A DNA stretch of 64,000 bases from Rubrobacter tropicus (GTDB taxonomy: Bacteria > Actinomycetota > Rubrobacteria > Rubrobacterales > Rubrobacteraceae), in NCBI RefSeq assembly GCF_011492945.1, contig NZ_CP045119.1:806001-870000 (forward strand). The letters are read 5' to 3'. Position 1 is the stretch's first letter; every line of letters starts with the position of its first letter. The notes under the pieces were generated by a model. It was not told the origin of the DNA. It made no database searches and saw only the letters and a list, made by a program, of their open reading frames with translations. The translations under genes and the position numbers were made by a program. Of the stretch, positions 27,377 to 35,304 are shown piece after piece.

Positions 27377-28872
27377 ACGGCCTCCTCGCTTGCGTTGTGC
27401 ATCCGGCGCTGTTCGTTGTCGGCCAACTTCGGGCCGGAACCCCGCGTGAAGTCCGGCGCGAACCTCTTTAGGGCGAGGCGGCGGGGGGCCAGGTAAAGCT
27501 CCGGCGTTCCCTGCCGCTCCAGGAACGAGAGCGCCCGCTCTCCCAGCCCGGCGCCCTCCTCGATGCCGGACTCCCACACGTTCGACTGCTCTCCGGGGTC
27601 GCTAACGAGGTCGTAGAGCTCGGGCATGTAGGCGGGGCCGCCGAGGATGAGGGACCGCTCGCGGGTGGTCACGGTCATGGGCATGTAGCTCGCGATGCGC
27701 CGGGGCCGGGAATCTACCGCGGTGGTGAACTCGCCCGCCGCCATGTAAAGCGGCCACGAGCTGACGACGAAAGGCCGGTGCTCGTCCCTATCTCCGACCA
27801 GAACGTCCCCGAACGACTCTCCCTGCATGGAAGGGGGACGCCTGACGCCCGCGAGGTCGAGGACCGTGGGCGCGAGGTCGGGCGCGGTCGTCAACGCCGA
27901 CCGGCGGCCGGGCTCCAGTCCGGGAGCGCGGACCATCAGGGGTACGTTCGTCAGCTCCTTGTAGAGGGGCGACCATCCTACGGTGAGCAGCCACGACTCG
28001 GGTAACCAGTCAGGGACTACCGAGTCCTCGGCCAGGACGGCGTTCTGGTCGTTGATCCACTCTGCCTTGCCGAAGTAGCCGTGCTCGCCGAAGTAGAAGC
28101 CGTGGTCTGAGGTGAAGACGACTATGGTGTCGTCCGTGAGGTTCAGGGCGTCGAGCTTGCCCAGGAACCTCCCGATCCAGAAGTCCACCATCGTCACCTC
28201 CCCGCAGTACGTCGCGTGCGCCAGCCCCACGTCGTCCTCGGTGAGGCCGGCCTCCCGCCAGTCGCCGTAGGCCGGGTAGATCTGGGTCCCGTCGTAACCC
28301 TTCCTATACTGCTCGGTGTAGTAGTCGGGGGCGTCCCAGGGCTCGTGCGGGTCCCAGGTGTCGACGTACAGAAAGAAGGGCCCGTCGTCGCGGTGGCGCT
28401 CCAGCCACCTCTCGGCCTCGGTCATGGTGCGGGCCACGAGCCTGTCCTCTTCCCTGGTCCACGTCGAGCGGGCGTCGGAGCGCTCCTGGGGCCTGGTGTC
28501 GTCGCCCTGGCCCCTGACCCAGATGAAGTCGTCGAAGCCCCTGTCGTAGCCGAAGCCGTTCCTTATGTAGAAGGGCGTGTCGACGACCCCCATCGTCGCG
28601 TAGCCGGCCCTCGACATGACCTCGGGCAGGGTCGTCAGGTGCCCGGGCAAGGGCTCCCAGCCCATGTGGGTGTACGAAAAAGTCCCGGTAAGGATGTCGG
28701 CCCGCGCCGGCATGGTCGGGAAAGACGACACCACGTGGTGGTCGAAGACCGCCGACTGGCGGGCGAACGCGTCGAGGTTGGGCGTATGAATAGCGGTGTT
28801 TCCGTATGCTCCTAGATGGTCTCGACGGAAGGTGTCCGAGACGATGACCACGACGTTGGGCCGGGTCGACAT
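27373..28872 (-). CDS. Sulfatase-fold hydrolase with Thr at the nucleophile position
   Basis: 499 residues of the alkaline-phosphatase/sulfatase superfamily. Metal site residues: VIVSDTFRRDHLGAYGN (Asp13) and FTSDHGFYFGEHG. Sulfatases use Cys or Ser in C/S-x-P-x-R followed by TG, made into formylglycine; here residues 53-57 are Thr-Met-Pro-Ala-Arg with LTG following, so the motif is intact except that the nucleophile is Thr. Thr is the nucleophile of the phosphodiesterase branch (NPP enzymes, including a choline-phosphate-releasing one). Ahead of choline-oxidation-type genes, release of choline from a phosphate or sulfate ester is a fair guess. First gene of the operon. Confidence 0.85.
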   Translation of the reverse strand: MSTRPNVVVIVSDTFRRDHLGAYGNTAIHTPNLDAFARQSAVFDHHVVSSFPTMPARADILTGTFSYTHMGWEPLPGHLTTLPEVMSRAGYATMGVVDTPFYIRNGFGYDRGFDDFIWVRGQGDDTRPQERSDARSTWTREEDRLVARTMTEAERWLERHRDDGPFFLYVDTWDPHEPWDAPDYYTEQYRKGYDGTQIYPAYGDWREAGLTEDDVGLAHATYCGEVTMVDFWIGRFLGKLDALNLTDDTIVVFTSDHGFYFGEHGYFGKAEWINDQNAVLAEDSVVPDWLPESWLLTVGWSPLYKELTNVPLMVRAPGLEPGRRSALTTAPDLAPTVLDLAGVRRPPSMQGESFGDVLVGDRDEHRPFVVSSWPLYMAAGEFTTAVDSRPRRIASYMPMTVTTRERSLILGGPAYMPELYDLVSDPGEQSNVWESGIEEGAGLGERALSFLERQGTPELYLAPRRLALKRFAPDFTRGSGPKLADNEQRRMHNASEEAV

Positions 28873-29205
28873 TTAATACCTCCTGCGTAAGGCGCGGCTC
28901 TAGCGGTTACCGGTGCAGGAGGGGCGGCGCGCGTCGGCCGGCCAGGTACTGGTTGCCTTCCAGCTGGCCTTTCCTGGCAAAAGCTCCGTAAGACCACCAG
29001 TTCAACCGATTCCGGGACTCAAAATCGTCCGATTCACCGATCAAATAGGGTGTGAGCCGCGAAGATCCAGGAAGGCCGCGAAGCTTCACCTTCCGGCCGC
29101 CGAAAAAGTCGAGGAGGCCGCGACGCCGACGATGAAATACGCCCGAAAGTCCCGAAGGCCGTAAGGCCGCGCCTCCGATCCTCGTGTTGCGTATAGCGCT
29201 CGCGG

Positions 29206-29216
29206 TTGTCATACAA
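29206..29216. promoter_or_regulatory. FadR-type operator half-palindrome
   Basis: TTGT-CAT-ACAA, an 11-base inverted repeat of the TNGTNNNACNA type bound by FadR-subfamily GntR proteins. Three similar sites occur at 31253, 39450 and 39553. Confidence 0.5.
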
Positions 29217-29220
29217 GGAA

Positions 29221-29250
29221 CGATTACCACTTTGTGGTAATCGTGTCAAG
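29221..29250 (-). promoter_or_regulatory. Promoter with perfect 23-base palindromic operator
   Basis: CGATTACCAC-TTT-GTGGTAATCG (29221-29243) is a perfect ten-base inverted repeat. On the minus strand TTGACA (29249-29244) precedes it and the 17-base spacer plus a TAATCG -10-like box lie inside the palindrome, the classic place for a repressor site. It would drive the sulfatase-fold/ADH/ALDH operon with a leader of about 340 bases. Confidence 0.55.
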
Positions 29251-29588
29251 GACGGCGTAGAGATTGATTCTATTCGGAGGTGCTCTTGCTGTCGGGGTGG
29301 GCCCTGGCCGGTACTTGATGAACTCTATTGGCCGTCGTTTCGTGTCAAATTTCCAAAGCCCGCGGCCCCGGCACGCGGTTCCGCTCGGTCGACGTCCCGG
29401 TCCTTGCCCCTGGCCTTGATCGGGGCCCCGGTCGTCCTGTATGTCGGCTGGAACCGGAAGGCTGATAGAACTTGCCGGCCGTTGCCTTGGGATCGGGATG
29501 GGGACCTTCGGGGCTCCGGTCCTCTCTGTTCCGGTAGTATTCGGACAGCGAGTCTCGTGAGGAGACGTTCCAGAGCGGGGAGGCGGCC

Positions 29589-29687
29589 GTGCGAAGCAAC
29601 AAGGTTACGATCATCTGGGGGATCCTGACCCTGGTCTCGCTGGTGGTCGTCCTGGTCCTGATGCTTCTGGGCGTCGTTAGCCTGTAG
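29589..29687 (+). CDS. 32-residue single-pass membrane peptide
   Basis: GTG start with GGGGAGGCGG upstream. The peptide is MRSNKVTIIWGILTL followed by a hydrophobic run to the end (MLLGVVSL): a positive N-terminus and one transmembrane helix. No family recognised; the size suggests a small regulatory or structural membrane peptide. Isolated between a divergent operon and a minus-strand gene. Confidence 0.5.
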   Translation: MRSNKVTIIWGILTLVSLVVVLVLMLLGVVSL

Positions 29688-29811
29688 ATCCAGGGATCTC
29701 ACCGCCGCGATGGCTGACGGGGCCGGACCACCCGAAGCGGACCTACGCCAGGGACCTGCCGCCCCGAAGACGGGCGGCGTGAGTCCCCGGGTCCGGCGGC
29801 CCCTTGCGGCC

Positions 29812-30144
29812 TTACCTGGCCTTACCGCTCCCATCCTCGCCCGTAGGATCGGCCGGCGCGTAGGACGCGTTCTCCAAGCCGAAACTGAAGATGTGGGCGC
29901 GAGCCGGGCCCCCGAGTTCGCCGGCTTCCCGCCCGTCGGTACCGGCTGTCGCGACGACTTCGGCCCAGGGCTCCGCGAAGACCGCGCCGATGCCGGCCAT
30001 GGCGAAGACCGCGACGAGCGAGACGCAGCCGGCCATGCACAGCAACCCCGCGCTCGTGGACGTGCCCCTGCGCCTGTGACGGTCGATGTCCAGTATCCCA
30101 AAGGTCCACAAGGCCAATATCGCGAAGGTGAGCGAGGGCCACAA
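29812..30144 (-). CDS. Small two-helix membrane protein, start uncertain
   Basis: 110 residues from a TTG at 30144. Two hydrophobic segments (SLTFAILALWTFGILDI and LLCMAGCVSLVAVFAMAGIGA), then a Gly/Ala-rich polar tail. The same frame stays open upstream and reads IGALATSVLHYALWP after a strong GAGGAGGTGA site at about 30190, but only an ATA stands at the right distance (30180), so the real start may be a rare codon or be altered by a base error. No family recognised. Confidence 0.45.
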   Translation of the reverse strand: MWPSLTFAILALWTFGILDIDRHRRRGTSTSAGLLCMAGCVSLVAVFAMAGIGAVFAEPWAEVVATAGTDGREAGELGGPARAHIFSFGLENASYAPADPTGEDGSGKAR

Positions 30145-30208
30145 GGCGTAATGCAGAACCGAAGTCGCCAGGGCGCCTATCCTAACTCACCTCCTCGACG
30201 GGCTGCTT

Positions 30209-31012
30209 TCAGGACGCCCCGGGCCGGAAACCGTCTGGGGGAACGTCTGTAGAGGCGTACCCGGCTCTCTGGGCGGGAAGGTCTTCCGCGCTCCTGGGCA
30301 CCGCGTGCCGGTAGACCTCGTACGCCATCCGTAGGTGTTCCTCCATCCGGGCCCTCGCCAACTTCTCGTCGCGGTCGAGTATGGCCTCGTAGACCAGGCG
30401 GTGCTGATCCTGGGATACCTGCTTGGATTTGGACGGCAGGACGTAGCGTTCGGCGAGCGTCCTGAGCGTCAGGTGGATGGAGAGCATGAACAGGCTGAGC
30501 AGCCTGTTCCCTGAGGCGTCAGCGATGGCCCTGTGGAACGTTATGTCGGGGAAGTAATCGTCGAACTCTCTGTACTCGTCGCTCTCGATGGTCCCCCACA
30601 TCGTCGCGAGGTCCCCCTCCGTTCGCCGGACGGCGGCCAGCCCGACCGCCCGCGTCTCTATGGCCTCCCGCGCCGCCCACAACTCTTCGAGGCTCAACTC
30701 GTCCACGTCGAGCAGCAGCGTTATGGAGTCCTTGAGGCTGTCCGCCACCCCCACCCCGCTGAACGCCCTGACGAACGTGCCGCCCGTCGGTCCCGTCGAG
30801 CTCTCCAGCAGGTTGAGCGCCTCCAGCACCTTGAGGGCCTCCCGGACCGTCGGCCGGCTGACCCCGAGGCTCCGGGCCAACTCGGTCTCCGGTGGCAGCC
30901 TGTCTCCGGGACGCAGCTCGCCGGACGAGATGGCGCCCCTGATGTGCATGATTATCTGCTGGTAAGTCTTGGGACTCTTGCGCGTCTCCTCCGAACCAGC
31001 CGCTGTGCCCAT
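30209..31012 (-). CDS. GntR regulator, FadR/FCD subfamily
   Basis: 267 residues. Winged helix-turn-helix at 15-80 (TYQQIIMHIRGAISSGELRPG, then LARSLGVSRPTVREALKVLE) and an all-helical FCD effector domain from about 100, with the usual metal-site pattern FPDITFHRAIADASGN, a His in QDQHRLVYEAI and another in MEEHLRMAYE. ATG start with GAAGGAGCGG. Divergent from the MFS carrier, whose promoter holds a FadR-type inverted repeat; probably a repressor of that gene and of the asparaginase/deacetylase promoters at 39.5 kb. Confidence 0.93.
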   Translation of the reverse strand: MGTAAGSEETRKSPKTYQQIIMHIRGAISSGELRPGDRLPPETELARSLGVSRPTVREALKVLEALNLLESSTGPTGGTFVRAFSGVGVADSLKDSITLLLDVDELSLEELWAAREAIETRAVGLAAVRRTEGDLATMWGTIESDEYREFDDYFPDITFHRAIADASGNRLLSLFMLSIHLTLRTLAERYVLPSKSKQVSQDQHRLVYEAILDRDEKLARARMEEHLRMAYEVYRHAVPRSAEDLPAQRAGYASTDVPPDGFRPGAS

Positions 31013-31250
31013 GTCACCGCTCCTTCGAGATAGCCTTGAAAAGGAATTCTAAGGCCATTTTCCATCTCGTGTCGGAACTTCCGTTTCATTGTCCGCGGAT
31101 CTTCCGTCCCCATCTCTCCCCTCGCGCGGACCACACACCGCATCAGGCGACGACGAGCTCCCGATCAACGCCGATCCCAGAGGCCCGAAAAAGATCCGCG
31201 AAGGACGTTCGCGCGTCCCGACGAAGCCCGGGTGATCGGGGCCAAGGGCT

Positions 31251-31284
31251 TTTGTTTGACAAATTAGCGTGGTTTGGCTATCTT
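31251..31284 (+). promoter_or_regulatory. MFS promoter with overlapping GntR operator
   Basis: TTGACA (31256-31261), 17 bases, TATCTT (31279-31284). The -35 box is embedded in TTTGT-TTG-ACAAA (31251-31263), a perfect inverted repeat of the FadR type. Predicted start near 31291. Confidence 0.65.
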
Positions 31285-31372
31285 GCCGTTTGGGTGTCTG
31301 GTGCGGTGGCGTGAATAGCGCGTAGCGTCGGGCCACCGGATGGTGAGGGACTAGAAAAGGAGGACCGCGAGT

Positions 31373-32776
31373 ATGGTTGACCGACCAGGCCGTGGGGGTG
31401 GGGACACTGCCGGAAACTCAGGTAGGGTGCCCGCCGACGCCCCGGCGATCGACACCAACATCACCAACAAGACCCTGATCTACTCTTCGGTCGTCTGCTT
31501 TCTGGCGTGGGTCTTCTCCGTCTACGACTACACGTTGTTCGGGGCGTTGCTTCCGGTCATCTCCGAGGAGTTCGGGTGGTCGACCTCGTTCGGCACCTTT
31601 ATTGTTACTCTTGTAGCTATAGGGACCATCCTTGTGGCGTTGGCGGTTGGGCCGATGCTCGACTACCTGGGCAGGAAGCCGTCTCTAGTAATCGCCACCG
31701 TCGGCGCGGCCATAAGCTCCGGCCTCACGGCCCTGGCGCCCGCGAGCATCGCGGGGGCCTACATGACCGTAGTGAGGACCTTCTCCGGCCTCGGGTATTC
31801 CGAGCAGGCCGTAAACGCGACGTACCTAAACGAGATGTACGGCAACCACCCTCGGCGGGGGTTCATCTACAGCCTGGTGCAGGGTGGGTGGCCGATCGGG
31901 GTTTTGCTTGGGGCCGCGCTGTCCGCCGTGTTGTTGCCCGCCATCGGGTGGCGCAACACCTTTCTCGTGGCCACCTTCCCGGCGATCGTGATCGCCGTCC
32001 TCGCCATCAAGCTTCGGGAATCCCCGAAGTTCCAGGCCATGAAGTACGTCAAGAAGTTGGAAAGGGAGGGGCGTCACGAGGAGGCCGTCGAGTTCGGGCG
32101 GGGCTTCGACATAGACGTCCACCACTCCGAAGAGTCGACCTTCAAGCAGCTCTTCGAGCCCGACCTCAGGAAGCACACCATCTTTATAAGCCTGGCCATG
32201 CTCTGCAACTGGGTCGGCATCCAGGTCTTCGCCGTGCTCGGCACCACCGTGCTCACGGAGGGCAAGGGCGTTGAGTTCTCTAGCTCCCTGATCATACTCG
32301 TCATCTCCAACGCGGCGGCGTACATCGGCTACCTCTGCCACGGGTTCGTCGGGGACCGCCTCGGGCGGCGCCTGACCATCGCGGGCGGCTGGCTGATCTC
32401 GTCCCTGGCCTACACCCTCATGCTGTTCGGGCCGGATTCGACAGCCTTCGTGCTCACGATGTACACCGTCGGCCTCTTCTTCATAATCGGCCCCTACGCG
32501 GCGCTCCTGTTCTTCATGGGCGAGTCGTTCCCGACCCGGGTGCGCGGCACGGGTTCCTCGTTCGTCAACGCCATGGGCCCGGCCGGCGCGATCGTCGGGT
32601 CTGCCCTGTTCAGCCTGTTCACCGGCCTGGGCCTGAGCGTGGTGCTCACGGCTTTTCTTGCCGGCGCCGTCGCGACGTTCCTCTCTGCCTTCCTCATGCT
32701 TGGCACCCGCGACGTGAAGGGCCCGCATCAGTCCGAGGTGACGGATGCGGATTCCACGGTGGCCCGGGTGACGTGA
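31373..32776 (+). CDS. MFS transporter, 12-helix metabolite:H+ symporter type
   Basis: 467 residues, 12 predicted membrane helices. The family loop motif after helix 2 is GPMLDYLGRKPSL, and the repeated one is GFVGDRLGRRL near 330; the fourth-helix RTFSGLGYSEQAVNATYLNEM resembles aromatic-acid, sialic-acid and shikimate carriers of the MHS/AAHS groups. The cytoplasmic loop (KLEREGRHEEAVEFGRG) is long. ATG start with AAAGGAGG. First gene of a run with two SDR dehydrogenases; substrate unknown. Confidence 0.9.
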   Translation: MVDRPGRGGGDTAGNSGRVPADAPAIDTNITNKTLIYSSVVCFLAWVFSVYDYTLFGALLPVISEEFGWSTSFGTFIVTLVAIGTILVALAVGPMLDYLGRKPSLVIATVGAAISSGLTALAPASIAGAYMTVVRTFSGLGYSEQAVNATYLNEMYGNHPRRGFIYSLVQGGWPIGVLLGAALSAVLLPAIGWRNTFLVATFPAIVIAVLAIKLRESPKFQAMKYVKKLEREGRHEEAVEFGRGFDIDVHHSEESTFKQLFEPDLRKHTIFISLAMLCNWVGIQVFAVLGTTVLTEGKGVEFSSSLIILVISNAAAYIGYLCHGFVGDRLGRRLTIAGGWLISSLAYTLMLFGPDSTAFVLTMYTVGLFFIIGPYAALLFFMGESFPTRVRGTGSSFVNAMGPAGAIVGSALFSLFTGLGLSVVLTAFLAGAVATFLSAFLMLGTRDVKGPHQSEVTDADSTVARVT

Positions 32777-32803
32777 TCGGCGCCACCGGCACCAGATAGG
32801 GGA

Positions 32804-32833
32804 GCGGGGTGGGCCAAAGTCGGCCCACCCCGC
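32804..32833 (+). terminator. Strong hairpin after the MFS gene
   Basis: GCGGGGTGGGCC-AAAGTC-GGCCCACCCCGC: 12-base perfect stem, six-base loop, no T run, 32 bases before the next start. Probably lowers read-through into the SDR genes or stabilises the upstream message. Confidence 0.55.
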
Positions 32834-32865
32834 CGTAGTTGAGGACCCAGCAAAGGAGGTGGGTA

Positions 32866-33612
32866 ATGGCGCTCGAACGCTCCCGGGTCGCCCTGATCAC
32901 GGGCGCGGGCAGCGGTATAGGCCGCGCCATCGCCGAGAAGCTGGCGAAGGACGGGGAGCGCGTCGTCGTCAACGACCTTAAGGACGCCAGCGCAGAGGAG
33001 GTCGTGGCCGGGATAGAGGAAGCCGGGGGGGAGGCCACGAGCGCCCCCGGTGACGTCTCGGACTCGGAGGCCGTGGGCAGGATCGTGGAGAGGGCGCGGG
33101 AGGCGTTCGGGCCGGTCGAGATCCTGGTCAACAACGCCGGCTACGGCCAGCAGAAGCTGTTCGTTGACCTGACCGTAGAAGACTTCGACCGCATGATCGG
33201 CGTCCATTTGCGCGGGACGTTCTTGTGCACCAGCGCCGTGCTGCCCGAGATGCTCTCGGGGGGCGGGGGCGTGATCGTCAACGTCGCCTCGCAGCTCGGC
33301 CAGATCGGGGGTGTGGAGCTCTGCCACTATAGTGCTGCGAAGGCCGGCATCATCGGCCTGACGAAGTCGCTGGCGCGCGAGGTCTCGGCGCGGGGTGTCA
33401 GGGTAAACGCGGTGGCGCCGGGCCCGATCAACACGGACCTCGTCCTCGGCCTCTCCGAGGAGTGGCGCCACAACAAGGCGGCGGAGCTCCCCCTGGGGCG
33501 CTTCGGAGAGCCCTGGGAGGTCGCCGAGACCGTCTCCTTCCTCGCCTCCGACGGGGCCGCGCTCTACGTGGGGCAGACGCTCGGCCCCAACTCCGGGGAC
33601 GTGATGCTGTGA
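32866..33612 (+). CDS. SDR family oxidoreductase
   Basis: NAD(P)-dependent short-chain dehydrogenase. 248 residues from the ATG at 32866 (AAAGGAGGTGGG). Cofactor motif TGAGSGIG at 11-18, NNAG, and the Ser...Tyr-x-x-x-Lys active site in NVASQLGQ and YSAAKAG. The acidic NDLKD after strand two suggests NAD preference. Followed 38 bases on by a second SDR gene; a two-step oxidation of an alcohol substrate brought in by the MFS carrier is likely. Confidence 0.92.
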   Translation: MALERSRVALITGAGSGIGRAIAEKLAKDGERVVVNDLKDASAEEVVAGIEEAGGEATSAPGDVSDSEAVGRIVERAREAFGPVEILVNNAGYGQQKLFVDLTVEDFDRMIGVHLRGTFLCTSAVLPEMLSGGGGVIVNVASQLGQIGGVELCHYSAAKAGIIGLTKSLAREVSARGVRVNAVAPGPINTDLVLGLSEEWRHNKAAELPLGRFGEPWEVAETVSFLASDGAALYVGQTLGPNSGDVML

Positions 33613-33650
33613 GGGCCAGAGGAAGATCCGTTTAGAGGAGCGAGGTTCGT

Positions 33651-34418
33651 GTGGAGAACTCGGGGAGAGAGACGGTCCTGATCACAGGCTCCGGCATCGG
33701 TATCGGCGCGGCCACGGCCCGCGCCTTCGCCGGCGCGGGCTACCGGGTGATCGTTACCGACGTGCTCGACGGCGAGGGACAGAGGTTGGCCCAGGAGATC
33801 GCGGAAGGGGGCGGCGAGGCCGAGTACCACCACCTCGACGTGACGAGCACCGGGGAGGTCGAGCGCGTCGTCTCCGGGGCCGAGGAGCGCTACGGGCCGC
33901 TCGGTTGCGTGGTGGCGAACGCCGGTATCGCCCACAAGGTGCCCCTCGCCGAGCTCACCGACGAGAAGTGGGACCACACCCACGAGATCGACCTCAAGGG
34001 CGTCATGCGGGTCTGCCGGGCGGCGGCCCCGGCCATGCGGGAGGCGGGCAGGGGGAGCATGATCGCGGTCTCCTCCATCATGGGCGTCGCCTACGGGTGG
34101 GACGAGCACGTCCAGTACTCGGCCGCCAAGGCCGGCATCGTCGGCCTGGTTCGTGGCCTCGCCGTGGAACTCGCCCGCGACGGGATAAAGGTCAACGGCA
34201 TAGCCCCGGGCTACATTCGTACCGCCCAGGCCCTCTCCGAAAAGCACTCGCTAGGTCCCGAGGGACTGGAGAAGGCCGCCGAGTTCATACCGATGGGCAG
34301 GGTCGGAGAGCCGGAGGACGTCGCCGACGTGATCCTCTTTCTAGCCTCCGACGCCGCCCGCTACCTCACCGGCCAGGTCCTCGTGGTGGACGGCGGCCTG
34401 CTCGTGGGCAGGTACTAA
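33651..34418 (+). CDS. SDR family oxidoreductase
   Basis: 255 residues. TGSGIGIG cofactor loop, TDVLDG (acidic, NAD-type), VVANAG, SSIMGVAYGW and YSAAKAG with the catalytic Tyr and Lys, and the tail LTGQVLVVDGGLLVG of 3-oxoacyl reductase-like enzymes. GTG start with TAGAGGAGCGAGG. Second of a pair; ends before a long hairpin and a TCAGC repeat. Confidence 0.92.
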   Translation: MENSGRETVLITGSGIGIGAATARAFAGAGYRVIVTDVLDGEGQRLAQEIAEGGGEAEYHHLDVTSTGEVERVVSGAEERYGPLGCVVANAGIAHKVPLAELTDEKWDHTHEIDLKGVMRVCRAAAPAMREAGRGSMIAVSSIMGVAYGWDEHVQYSAAKAGIVGLVRGLAVELARDGIKVNGIAPGYIRTAQALSEKHSLGPEGLEKAAEFIPMGRVGEPEDVADVILFLASDAARYLTGQVLVVDGGLLVGRY

Positions 34419-34419
34419 A

Positions 34420-34485
34420 GCGGAATGCAGTGGCTACATGCCACTGCATTCCGCGCTGTCAGCTATCAGCCGTCAGCTTTCAGCC
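34420..34485. repeat. Long hairpin plus TCAGC-heptamer repeat (copy C)
   Basis: GCGGAATGCAGTGGC-TACAT-GCCACTGCATTCCGC (34420-34454) is a 15-base perfect stem; four heptamers TCAGCTA, TCAGCCG, TCAGCTT, TCAGCCC follow. Fills the gap between convergent genes. The stem is a variant of those at 51676 and 62185. Confidence 0.75.
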
Positions 34486-34498
34486 CTCTATGTGGACT

Positions 34499-35215
34499 TC
34501 AGGTTTTGGGTCTCAGAACGTGGGCGCGCATGGGCTGCTCGAGGGTCGTGCGGCCGTCGGCGACGCGCGCGTGGAGCCTGAAGGCGGCTTCGATCTCGGG
34601 GCGGTTCTCTGCCACCACCGGCGCGCGGGCCGGATCCACGGCGACGACGCGGGCCAGGAACTGCTCCAGGCCCTCGAACAGTTCGCGCCGCAGATAGTCC
34701 ACGCGTCTTTGCTGCTCGAACGCTCCGCTCTCGACGGCCTGACGGAGAGCGTACTGCGCGGCGGTGCGAACCTCCGTCTCGTCTTCCACCGGACGCAACG
34801 CGAAGAAGAACGAGCCCTCGGCGAGGGGCTCGACGACGACTATGGGCCCCGCCGGCTCTACGACGCGGGCCGCCTCGTGGAGAGCCTGGCGCATGGCGGG
34901 CTTTGGGACGTGGTGGAAGGAGTTGAGGAAGACCGCGCCGTCAAAAGAGTCGTCCGCGAAAGGGAGCGACTCCGCGCCGGCCACGTGAAACGTCCCCCCG
35001 GGTACCGCCTCACGCGCGAGCGCCAGCGCTTGTGCGTTGGGGTCTACCCCGCCAACGTGCGCCCCCCGGTCCGACAACAAACGCGCCAGGGCGCCGGAGC
35101 CGCAGCCGATGTCCAGGAGCCGCTTACCCGCCAGCGGCTCGAACGCCTCCACGATAATGGACGTAGCATCGGTCTCCGGCGGCAATCCATCCTCCCTAAT
35201 AGTCGTCCCGGTCAC
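34499..35215 (-). CDS. Class I SAM-dependent methyltransferase
   Basis: 238 residues, UbiE/Methyltransf_11 type. Motif I LLDIGCGSGALARLL near 35-48, GVDPNAQAL, the post-I ESLPFADDSFDGAVFLNSFHHV, and the C-terminal helices of a substrate cap. ATG start. Stands at the end of a long minus-strand group of amidohydrolase genes but spaced about 90 bases from the ornithine-cyclodeaminase homologue. Substrate unknown. Confidence 0.88.
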   Translation of the reverse strand: MTGTTIREDGLPPETDATSIIVEAFEPLAGKRLLDIGCGSGALARLLSDRGAHVGGVDPNAQALALAREAVPGGTFHVAGAESLPFADDSFDGAVFLNSFHHVPKPAMRQALHEAARVVEPAGPIVVVEPLAEGSFFFALRPVEDETEVRTAAQYALRQAVESGAFEQQRRVDYLRRELFEGLEQFLARVVAVDPARAPVVAENRPEIEAAFRLHARVADGRTTLEQPMRAHVLRPKT

Positions 35216-35304
35216 GAGGCCCGACGGACACGTGACGCGGGGGCTCCACGCCCGACGGAGGTGTCACCGACAGTCAGATCAAACCTGATACCTGAAGCCT
35301 CCTT

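Larger units (their letters stand above)
28873..29588. other. Intergenic region with operator-rich promoter
   Basis: About 715 bases. 29206-29250 holds two inverted repeats and a TTGACA box reading left, toward the sulfatase-fold gene. Nearer the gene, an open frame on the minus strand (about 29000-28907, NWWSYGAFARKGQLEG) could be a decayed gene end; I cannot name it. The rest shows nothing. Confidence 0.45.
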
